Program-made: the position numbers and the translations under genes
Part shown: in pieces, positions 58,105-64,000 of the stretch
Position numbering within the stretch: the stretch's first letter is position 1
Layout of the letters: every line of letters starts with the position of its first letter
Notes under the pieces: generated by a model
Databases searched by the model: none
Told to the model about the DNA's origin: nothing
What the model saw: only the letters and a program-made list of their open reading frames with translations
Assembly (NCBI RefSeq): GCF_023544445.1
Contig: NZ_JALPVJ010000004.1
Span: 186,001 to 250,000, forward strand
Source: Actinoplanes sp. M2I2
GTDB taxonomy: Bacteria; Actinomycetota; Actinomycetes; Mycobacteriales; Micromonosporaceae
Direction: 5' to 3'
DNA: 64,000 nucleotides

Positions 58105-58749
58105 GTGACGACTCCCGAAGGCCTGCGCGACCTCGACGCCGTGAACAGCCTCGCCGACCCGGTGCGGCGGCGAGCGTACGAGGTGGTCGCCGCCGGCGCC
58201 GGGCCGATCGGGCGGGACGATGTCGCCGAGGCGCTCGGGGCGGGCCGGACGCTGGCCGCGTTCCACCTGGACAAGCTGGTGGCGGCCGGGCTTCTCGAGG
58301 TGTCGTACGCCCGGCGGTCGGGACGGACCGGGCCCGGCGCCGGGCGCCCCGCCAAGCTGTACCGGGCGGTCGCGGCCGAGCGGGCGGTGAGCGTGCCCCC
58401 GCGGGCCTACCGCACCGCCGCCGAGCTGCTCGCGGAGGCGTTGGAGCTGGCCGGGGCCGAGGAGACCCTGTACGAGGTGGCCCGGCGCCACGGCTCCGGC
58501 GGGCCCCCGAGCGCCGACGTGACCGAGACGCTGACGGCGCGGGGCTACGCGCCCGTACCGGAGCCGGAGCGGATCGTGCTGGGCAACTGCCCGTTCCACC
58601 GGCTGGCCGAGCAGTTTCCACCCCTGATCTGCGGGATGAACCTGGCGATGATCACCGGCCTGCTGGAAGGCGCGGGGCACGACGGTGAGTGGACGGCCCG
58701 GATGGACGCGGCGCCCGGCCGCTGTTGCGTGACGATCTGTAAAACGTAA
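58105..58749 (+). CDS. HTH regulator with C-terminal cysteine set (SufR-like)
   Basis: The 214-residue protein is taken from GTG in GGAGGTGTGACG, where the ribosome site is too close and leaderless expression seems likely. The winged helix (about 8-85: VNSLADPVRRRAYEVV, LAAFHLDKLVAAGLLEV) resembles ArsR/SufR regulators. The C-terminal domain has LGNCPFHRLAEQFPPLICG and, near the end, PGRCCVTI: a C-x13-C spacing followed by two more cysteines, like the Fe-S ligands of SufR. It may sense iron-sulfur or redox state. The DUF3291 gene follows by 40 bp. Confidence 0.82.
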   Translation: MTTPEGLRDLDAVNSLADPVRRRAYEVVAAGAGPIGRDDVAEALGAGRTLAAFHLDKLVAAGLLEVSYARRSGRTGPGAGRPAKLYRAVAAERAVSVPPRAYRTAAELLAEALELAGAEETLYEVARRHGSGGPPSADVTETLTARGYAPVPEPERIVLGNCPFHRLAEQFPPLICGMNLAMITGLLEGAGHDGEWTARMDAAPGRCCVTICKT

Positions 58750-58789
58750 TCTCGTTGACTTTAGAAGCTGGAGCTGATGGTCTGGTGTC

Positions 58790-59323
58790 ATGGACGCCTT
58801 TCACCTGGCTCAGGTCAACACCGCCCGACTCCGCGCCCCGATGGAAGATCCCATGATCGCCGGGTTCGCCGAGGGCCTCGCCCTGATGAACGCGCTCGCC
58901 GATCGCTCACCCGGCTTCGTCTGGCGACTGGAGGGCGAGAACGCGGACGGCACGTTCTCCCGACCGGTCGACCCGAGCCGGATCTACACGCTCTCGGTCT
59001 GGGAGTCGCCCGAACACCTGCGGGCGTTCGCCTACCAGTCCGAGCACCTCGACTACCTGCGCCGCCGCCGTGAGTGGTTCCACCCGAACGGCCAGGACGC
59101 CGCCCTGGCGCTGTGGTGGATCCCGGCCGGCACGATTCCCACGCTGGACGAAGGCATCGAACGGCTCGAACGGCTGCGGTCGGTAGGACCCAGCGCCGAG
59201 GCGTTCACCTTCCGCCAGACGTTCCCCGCCCCCCGAATCACGGCCAACGGTCAGGACGAGGTGATCGCCGGGTCGACGGCGGCACCGGACGGATCCGCTC
59301 GTCAGCGCTTCGCCTGGAGATAG
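58790..59323 (+). CDS. DUF3291-domain protein
   Basis: The 177-residue protein opens LAQVNTARLRAPMEDP and continues with FVWRLEGENADG, YTLSVWESPEHLRAF and WFHPNGQDAALALWW, the usual blocks of DUF3291 proteins, which have an antibiotic-monooxygenase-like alpha-beta barrel without assigned activity. It lies 40 bp downstream of the Cys-containing regulator on the same strand. A hairpin terminator follows 8 bp after the stop. Confidence 0.85.
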   Translation: MDAFHLAQVNTARLRAPMEDPMIAGFAEGLALMNALADRSPGFVWRLEGENADGTFSRPVDPSRIYTLSVWESPEHLRAFAYQSEHLDYLRRRREWFHPNGQDAALALWWIPAGTIPTLDEGIERLERLRSVGPSAEAFTFRQTFPAPRITANGQDEVIAGSTAAPDGSARQRFAWR

Positions 59324-59331
59324 CGACGGCA

Positions 59332-59367
59332 AGGTCGTGACCTGCCTGTCGGCAGATCACGACCTTT
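59332..59367. terminator. Hairpin terminator between convergent genes
   Basis: AAGGTCGTGA pairs perfectly with TCACGACCTT around a 16-nt loop. It separates the DUF3291 gene and the convergent aldo/keto reductase gene and can act in both directions; only short T-runs flank it. Confidence 0.75.
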
Positions 59368-59400
59368 CGTTCACGCTGCGCCGGAAAGGACCGGTGTCGG

Positions 59401-60255
59401 TCAGCTCTTGGCGCCGTAGTTCATCGTGTCCGGGTTCGCACCTGTGCGACCCTTTTCGCCGCGGTCGAGGGCGGTGATGCTGCCCATCGCGCCGCCGTCG
59501 AGCTCGAAGTCGAAGATCTCGAAGTTCTCCCGGACCCGCTCGGCCGTCTTCGACTTGGGGAAGATGATGTCGCCGCGCTGAATGTGCCAGCGCAGGACGA
59601 CCTGCGCCGGGCTCTTGCCCACCTGGCGGGCGATCTCGGTGATGACCGGGTCGGTGAGGACCTCGCCCTGAGCGATCGGGGAGTACGCCTCCGTCGCGAT
59701 CTCGTTGTCGGCGTTGTACGCCCGCAGATCGTCGTTGGTCAGGTACGGGTGCACTTCGATCTGGTTGACCGCCGGGCGGACCTGGGTCTCGGCGCGCAGC
59801 CGGCCCAGATGGTGCTGGGTGAAGTTCGAGACGCCGATCGAGCGGGCCCGGCCCTCGCGGTAGAACTCCTCGAGGGTGTTCCAGGTCTGCACGAAGTCAC
59901 CGCCGTAGCTGCCCGGCATCGGCCAGTGGATCAGGAACAGGTCGACGTAGTCGGTGCCGAGCGCCTTGAGGGTGTCGTCGAACGCGCTGCGGGCGTCGTC
60001 GGGCTCGTGGAAGCCGTTGTTGAGCTTGCTGGTGATGAAGAACTCGCTGCGGTCCAGGCCGGAGTTGTTCACGGCCTCACCCACGCCGGCCTCGTTGCCG
60101 TACATCTGGGCGGTGTCGATGTGCCGGTAACCGATCTCGATGGCCGTCCCGACCGCCGCGCGGGTCTCCTCCGGCGGCACCTGGAAGACGCCGAAACCCA
60201 GCTGCGGAATGGTACGGCCGTCGTTGAGCGAGATGGTGGGGATTGCGGAACTCAT
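59401..60255 (-). CDS. Aldo/keto reductase (2,5-diketo-D-gluconate-reductase-like, AKR5 type)
   Basis: The 284-residue enzyme starts behind GAGGAGAACT. The tetrad is intact: D and Y in HIDTAQMYGNE, K in FFITSKLNN and H in LFLIHWPMPG. The phosphate-binding end reads IIFPKSKTAERVREN with the family K-S-R-like motif. It reduces keto or aldehyde groups with NADPH; the AKR5 group accepts diketogluconate and methylglyoxal. The adjacent WYL regulator, 92 bp upstream on the same strand, may co-transcribe with it. Confidence 0.94.
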   Translation of the reverse strand: MSSAIPTISLNDGRTIPQLGFGVFQVPPEETRAAVGTAIEIGYRHIDTAQMYGNEAGVGEAVNNSGLDRSEFFITSKLNNGFHEPDDARSAFDDTLKALGTDYVDLFLIHWPMPGSYGGDFVQTWNTLEEFYREGRARSIGVSNFTQHHLGRLRAETQVRPAVNQIEVHPYLTNDDLRAYNADNEIATEAYSPIAQGEVLTDPVITEIARQVGKSPAQVVLRWHIQRGDIIFPKSKTAERVRENFEIFDFELDGGAMGSITALDRGEKGRTGANPDTMNYGAKS

Positions 60256-60347
60256 AGTTCTCCTCGTGCTCGTCAGAAGTGCCGTACCTCAGCCATACCC
60301 GCTGAGCGGGCGATTCACCGATCGTCGCGCTCCTTGTCGGGGGGACG

Positions 60348-61043
60348 TCAGAAGTCGGTGATCGCTTTCGCGGTTGCGGGCGGGGTACCGATGTCCTCGA
60401 CGGGGATCGCGGCGGACGGTTCGGTGGTCAGCCGGGCAGACGTCATGCGGTCGAGGCGGAACCAGCGGATCGCTTCGCGGGTTCGGCAATGTCCTACGAG
60501 ATACCACTGCCCGGCGGTACGGGCGAGGGCTATGGGGTCGATCCGCCGCTTCGTCTGCTTGTCGTCTCGGTCGAGGTAGTCCACGACGAGGACGCGCTGT
60601 TCGTGGAGCCCACGGTCGATGGCGTGGCGGGTCCGAACGTCGCCCGGCGGCTCGGTGTGGTCGATCCAGACGCGGTCGTTGATCACGGTGGCGCGCTCTC
60701 GAGCTGGTGTGTCCATGACGCTGAGAACCTTGACCAGGGCCGCGCGGGCGTAACCGTCGAAGGGCTGTCCCCGGTGGGCTGCCACGGCCGCGGCGAGCCC
60801 CGCGACCTCGGCGCTCGTGAAGTTGATCGGCGGCAGGGTGGCGGCCTTGTCGACAACGTAGCCTCCACCGGGCCCAGGACGAGCCCAGACCGGGAAGCCC
60901 CCGTGCTGCAGGGTCGAGATGTCACGTTTGATCGTCCGTGCGCTGACGCCGAAGGACTCGGCGAGGCGTTCGGCGGTGCGCCCGCCGCTGCCGGCCCGCC
61001 GTAGTTCTTCCCTGAGCGCGTAGAGCCGGTCCGTACGGTTCAT
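60348..61043 (-). CDS. HTH/WYL-domain transcriptional regulator
   Basis: The 231-residue protein starts at MNRTDRLYALREELRRAG; the longer frame from 61109 crosses the divergent promoter. The DeoR-like HTH (about 1-60: LAESFGVSARTIKRDISTL) is followed by a WYL ligand domain (about 125-215; DPIALARTAGQWYLVGHCR and RWFRLDRMTSARL). WYL proteins sense nucleic-acid-like or small ligands. The divergent hydrolase gene is the likely target; short dyads lie in the 49-bp shared gap. Confidence 0.92.
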   Translation of the reverse strand: MNRTDRLYALREELRRAGSGGRTAERLAESFGVSARTIKRDISTLQHGGFPVWARPGPGGGYVVDKAATLPPINFTSAEVAGLAAAVAAHRGQPFDGYARAALVKVLSVMDTPARERATVINDRVWIDHTEPPGDVRTRHAIDRGLHEQRVLVVDYLDRDDKQTKRRIDPIALARTAGQWYLVGHCRTREAIRWFRLDRMTSARLTTEPSAAIPVEDIGTPPATAKAITDF

Positions 61044-61050
61044 CAAAAAA

Positions 61051-61072
61051 TGGTGACATACCAGTGACACTG
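61051..61072. promoter_or_regulatory. Short dyads in the WYL-regulator/hydrolase divergent promoter
   Basis: CAGTGACACTG (61062-61072) is a perfect 5-bp inverted repeat around A, overlapping TGGTGACATACCA (61051-61063), a second dyad. GTGACA occurs twice as a direct repeat. The whole divergent gap is only 49 bp, so a bound regulator would affect both genes. Confidence 0.4.
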
Positions 61073-61092
61073 CCGTTGGGCAGGATGCAGTC

Positions 61093-61842
61093 ATGAGCAC
61101 CCACCACACGATCTTGTGCCTCAGCGGCGCCGGCCTGCCGGCGTGGATCTGGGATGACGTCCAGCAGCTGCTGGGCGGGTCCGACCACGTCGCGGTCGCC
61201 GCTCGACCGACGCGTATCGCCGGGGCCGGCTTGCGGGACTACGCCGAGGCTGCCCTCGGTTCAGCGCCGGCCGGCCGGTTCGCGGTCGTCGCGCATTCGG
61301 CAGGCGGTGTGGTCGGCGCTGAGATCGCCCGGCTCGCGCCCGACCGCGTCAGCGCGTTCCTGGCCGTGACCGCGGTGATCCCTGAGCCGGGAGGGTCGTT
61401 CCTCTCGACGGTGCCGGCACCGAACCGGTGGGTGCTGCGTGCGGCGATGCGGTTCGCCGGAACCCGGCCGCCGGACGCGGCGATCCGGCGCGGTCTCGCG
61501 TACGGCCTTGAAAACCGGACCACCGACCGCATCATCGCGGACTTCGCACCCGAATCAGCCGCCCTGTACAGCGACAAGGTCGCCCGCCGACCCTGGAACG
61601 TCCGGCGCGGATACGTGTTCACCGAAGCGGACCGCGAACTGCCGATGGCCATGCAGCGACGATCTGCTCAGCGACTCGGCCCGGAATGGACCAACCAGCT
61701 CGACACCGGGCATTTGCCCATGATCGAGAACCCACGTGCTCTCGCCGGCTCGATCACCGAATTCCTCGCCGCCGACCCCGACGTGGATCAGACGGGTCAC
61801 GCCGACCAACGCCCGTCCGGCCTCCGCCGACGTCACGATTGA
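61093..61842 (+). CDS. Alpha/beta hydrolase
   Basis: The 249-residue protein has the hydrolase fold landmarks: oxyanion region ILCLSGAGLPAWIWDD, nucleophile elbow VVAHSAGGVVGAE with the serine (about residue 75), and the late histidine in LDTGHLPMIENP. The acid is probably in FTEADRELP. It belongs to the esterase/MenH-like group; the substrate cannot be predicted. Divergent from a WYL regulator that probably controls it. No gene is evident in the 243 bp downstream. Confidence 0.9.
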   Translation: MSTHHTILCLSGAGLPAWIWDDVQQLLGGSDHVAVAARPTRIAGAGLRDYAEAALGSAPAGRFAVVAHSAGGVVGAEIARLAPDRVSAFLAVTAVIPEPGGSFLSTVPAPNRWVLRAAMRFAGTRPPDAAIRRGLAYGLENRTTDRIIADFAPESAALYSDKVARRPWNVRRGYVFTEADRELPMAMQRRSAQRLGPEWTNQLDTGHLPMIENPRALAGSITEFLAADPDVDQTGHADQRPSGLRRRHD

Positions 61843-62085
61843 GCGCAGCACAGGGCTGACCCGCCGCGCCTGTTTCCTACCGTGAGATCGCGCGGCTATT
61901 GAGGATAAAATCCAGGAGTTGCCACTCGTCGTAGCGGACGTCCGACGCCGCCTTGGTCAACTCACTCAGGACCGCTCAACATTTGCTCACCTGCTTCGCC
62001 TGGCGACAGCAAGGCGACCGCTTGAGCGGGCGTCGCGGCCGGTCGATACACGCGGCGCCCACTCTTCTGTTGTTTGAGCAGGGTC

Positions 62086-62874
62086 TTACAGGCCGACTTT
62101 CTTCACACCGTAGGCGGCCTGCGCGGAGCTGAATCCTTCGAACTTGAGCTGGCGGACCAGCCCGGAACGAGAGAAAGAGCTGGTCTCCAGGTACTCCTCG
62201 GCCTTCTTGGCGGCCTGCTCATTCCAGTTGGCTTTTTGGGCGTCCACGCCGATGGTGGCGTCCTTGGTGGAGAAGCCTTCGAACTTCAGCTGCTTGATCA
62301 GCCCGGAGCGGGAGAACGACGTAAAGGACAGGTAGTCGGCAGCCTTGTCGACGGCGTTCTGCTGCGAGACGGTCAGCTTCTTGGCGGGCTCGGCCTCGTC
62401 CACGGGCTCGGCCTCGTCCACGGGTTCGGCTGGTGCTGCCGTGGTGGGCTTGGCGACCTGCTTGGTCGCGGGCGCGGGGGACGCCTTCTTCGTCGCGGTG
62501 GCGACCACCTTGGCGGGTGCCGCCGCCTCGGGCTTGTCGTCACTGCCACCGGCCAGGGCCGCCCCTATGCAGACCAGCAGGAGCAGGGCTCCGGCACCGC
62601 CGCCGATAAGGCCGATCTTCGCGCCTCGGCCCATCTTCTTCTTGGTGGGCTCGGGGGCGAACGGCGGCGGCCCGTACTGCTGCGGGGGCAGCTGCTGGCC
62701 GTACTGCGGAGGCTGCTGGCCGTACTGCTGGGGCTGCTGGCCGTACTGCTGGGGCTGCTGGCCGTACTGCTGGGGCGGCCCGTACTGCTGCGGCGGAGGC
62801 TGTTGGCCGTACTGCGGCGGCTGTTGGCCGGACTGCGGCCGAGGATCATCCGGCGGCTGGTAGGGCGAACTCAT
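62086..62874 (-). CDS. Membrane protein with two Ltp (phage-lipoprotein-like) repeats
   Basis: The 262-residue protein has a Gln/Pro/Tyr-rich N-terminal tail (repeats of QQYGQQP, about 15-72), a transmembrane helix (about 88-108, IGLIGGGAGALLLLVCIGAAL), a Lys/Pro/Ala linker and two copies of a 48-residue helical repeat (DYLSFTSFSRSGLIKQL and EYLETSSFSRSGLVRQL). These repeats are the 'host cell surface-exposed lipoprotein' domain known from the superinfection-exclusion protein Ltp of phage TP-J34. The protein is not a lipoprotein here: the domain would be outside, the QQYG tail inside. Role in actinobacteria is unknown. Confidence 0.85.
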   Translation of the reverse strand: MSSPYQPPDDPRPQSGQQPPQYGQQPPPQQYGPPQQYGQQPQQYGQQPQQYGQQPPQYGQQLPPQQYGPPPFAPEPTKKKMGRGAKIGLIGGGAGALLLLVCIGAALAGGSDDKPEAAAPAKVVATATKKASPAPATKQVAKPTTAAPAEPVDEAEPVDEAEPAKKLTVSQQNAVDKAADYLSFTSFSRSGLIKQLKFEGFSTKDATIGVDAQKANWNEQAAKKAEEYLETSSFSRSGLVRQLKFEGFSSAQAAYGVKKVGL

Positions 62875-63089
62875 TCTTGCTTCTCCTTGAGGCGGTGCAC
62901 ATCGACCGAGACGATCTTTACGCGAGCTTGGAATTTGGGTTCAGCGCCGCACGCCGCGCTTGGATCCGTAAGCCTGCCTTTTTCAATAGCCGCTCGGTAC
63001 ACCCGAACGGACGCTTGCGGCTTTCTCGTCCTTCGGTTCCTTGCTGCGGAGCGATGCGGTGGGTCGACACAGGTCAACGAATTGGACAT
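62871..63089 (-). CDS. Possible small Arg-rich protein upstream of the Ltp gene
   Basis: A 72-codon frame (MSNSLTCVDPPHRS start) ends with TGA inside the ATGA overlap of the Ltp gene, the arrangement of translationally coupled genes. The product is basic, with AAIEKGRLTDPSAACG and KIVSVDVHRLKEKQE in the second half, and shows no domain. Low length and atypical composition make it doubtful; it may be an upstream leader frame. Confidence 0.3.
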   Translation of the reverse strand: MSNSLTCVDPPHRSAARNRRTRKPQASVRVYRAAIEKGRLTDPSAACGAEPKFQARVKIVSVDVHRLKEKQE

Positions 63090-63660
63090 TGTTCGGGCTT
63101 CTTGCCGCCGTGGGCGCACTGGCGGCTACCCGTCCGTATTGGGGAAGGACACACCGCAAGGCCGGAATTCGGGCAGTTTTCGGTCAACTGCCCCGTAGGA
63201 CCAAGGTCTGCCAGAAAATCCGTACCCTCGTCGCATAACCCCGAAGGAATTGCGCAGGGCCATTAGGGTCGCATCTACGACTATTGCCGGTTTCCGCCGT
63301 ACCTTGGCTGACTTCCATCGCCTTCTGCCAGCGTGACAGCGTCGGCCTGAACGGCGGCGCTTGAACGGTGTGCGCGGACTTGGGGTCGTCGGCGGCCCCG
63401 CTGAGCAAGGCGAGCGCTTCCTGGCGTAACGCAGGGCGGTAGCGATGCCGAACTCGATGCCGGCGGCCAAGCGCGTGTAGGCGCCGGCGTTGCGCAGGTA
63501 AGCCAAGGCGGGCAGTGCCTGCGGGCCCGGGTTCAGCCGCCGCCATCGAGATCCGCGGTGCCGGCGGGTCGCGAACGAGGCCCATCATCTTTTCTTTCCC
63601 GGTCGTGCAACCTTTTGGTGGGACGGCACCGTTCCACCTCCGTCATGAGGAGGCAGCCGA
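63090..63660. other. Gene-poor region containing a transposase relic and the sigma-factor leader
   Basis: No intact gene is visible. Part of a decayed IS5-type transposase lies in the middle (separate entry). Directly before the sigma-factor TTG lies GAGGAGG with 7-nt spacing. GC content is lower and more irregular than in neighbouring genes. Confidence 0.5.
63200..63510 (-). pseudogene. Degraded IS5-family-type transposase fragment
   Basis: The minus-strand frame starting near 63506 reads MAYLRNAGAYTRLAAGIEFG then IATALRYARK, very like the HTH part of actinobacterial IS5-type transposases ('LAYLRxGxTYxRLAAGFGIGxATAxRY'). Downstream the match breaks into other frames (RKPAIVVDATLMALRN may correspond to the DDE strand), so frameshifts and deletions are present. 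No terminal inverted repeats or target duplication were found. Confidence 0.45.
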
Positions 63661-64000
63661 TTGAGAGCCGACGACGAGCAGGCGTTCCGGGAGTTCGTCA
63701 CGTCCCAGATGGCGTCGCTGCGCAAGCTGGCGTACCTGACCTGCGGGGACTGGCACGCGGCGGAGGACGCCGTGGCCAACACGCTGGTCAAGCTCTATCC
63801 GCGCTGGCGCAAGCTGGACCGGCCCGACCTGTACGCCAAGACCATGGTCTACCGGGCCGCGATCGACGAGAGACGCCGTCCGTGGCGGCGGGAACGCTCG
63901 GCGGGCGACGCCCTGCCGGAGGTCGCGCAGAGCGACGCGAGCAACCTGACCGCCGAGCGGATGCGCCTGCGGTCCGCGCTCGCGACGGTGCCTGCCCGCC
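63661..64000 (+). CDS. SigE-family (ECF-like) RNA polymerase sigma factor, N-terminal part
   Basis: The frame starts at TTG behind a near-perfect GAGGAGG and runs off the window after 113 codons. Region 2 is clear: FREFVTSQMASLRKLAYL, then GDWHAAEDAVANTLVKLY and the promoter-recognition helix RWRKLDRPDLYAKTMVYR. The first part of the linker and region 4 (RMRLRSALATVPAR) follow. This pattern (LRKLAYLTCGD..AEDAV..) is that of the small SigE-family ECF sigma factors common in actinomycetes, usually paired with an anti-sigma protein, which would lie outside. Confidence 0.88.
   Translation, partial: MRADDEQAFREFVTSQMASLRKLAYLTCGDWHAAEDAVANTLVKLYPRWRKLDRPDLYAKTMVYRAAIDERRRPWRRERSAGDALPEVAQSDASNLTAERMRLRSALATVPAR

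Noticed and set aside
61843-62085. Possible gene in the gap between the hydrolase and the Ltp gene
   Set aside because: Frames are short and interrupted, with no ribosome site or protein-like pattern; it may be decayed sequence.
1-64000. tRNA, rRNA, riboswitch, integrase and attachment sites
   Set aside because: I looked for CCA-ended cloverleafs, conserved rRNA words and tyrosine/serine recombinase genes and saw none I could support.

Overview
The window is high-GC DNA with dense, short-spaced genes, frequent GTG/TTG starts and many 4-bp ATGA overlaps. The gene families point to a mycelial actinobacterium: a DUF3618/holin pair, tandem PhoX, 13E12-type DUF222-HNH, SCO252x-like proteins and a SigE-type sigma factor. 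Micromonosporaceae (Actinoplanes-like) is my guess; no rRNA or tRNA is visible to confirm it.

1-11.5 kb: a truncated two-component system, a secreted Thr/Pro-rich protein, a membrane-stress-like holin/DUF3618 pair, a split OatA-type acyltransferase plus SGNH hydrolase, a MerR regulator with its operator, a GH30 glycosidase divergent from its likely LacI repressor, a VirD4-like membrane protein lacking a Walker A lysine, and two convergent, overlapping STAS genes. 11.7-18.3 kb: a phosphate-scavenging block with two tandem PhoX phosphatases, each preceded by an 11-nt direct repeat resembling a PHO box, then a secreted protein and a glycerophosphodiester phosphodiesterase.

18.6-23.5 kb: a translationally coupled three-gene PLP-enzyme operon (Y4yA-like decarboxylase, cysteine-synthase/rhodanese fusion, SufS-like desulfurase) followed by a methyltransferase. 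It looks like a small uncharacterised amino-acid or sulfur pathway. 23.5-27 kb: repeat-rich DNA around a DUF222-HNH gene with a near-consensus LexA box and internal coding repeats. 26.9-34.1 kb: a 1587-residue secreted nuclease/nucleotidase, an EmrB/QacA-type exporter and a BlaI-type repressor. 34.2-37.6 kb: efeUOB ferrous-iron uptake under an IdeR/DtxR-like box.

37.8-49.1 kb is the most interesting block. It holds homologues, as I recognise them, of the uncharacterised Streptomyces SCO2521-SCO2525 neighbourhood: a SCO2524-like protein, a variant P-loop protein, SCO2522-like and SCO2521-like proteins and an NNMT-like methyltransferase. A large DUF4062-NACHT-HEAT STAND protein sits inside it and a D-amino-acid-oxidase-like flavoprotein follows it. 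I infer a STAND-controlled signalling or conflict system of unknown output.

49.2-64 kb: two aldo/keto reductases, a ricin/FN3/glucose-dehydrogenase protein, a TetR gene with a palindromic operator, a PNPOx-like flavoprotein, a secreted WD40 protein, an orphan RiPP-type (FxLD-like) methyltransferase coupled to a small P-loop kinase, a Cys-containing HTH regulator, a WYL regulator divergent from a hydrolase, an Ltp-domain membrane protein, a transposase relic and the start of a SigE-family sigma factor.
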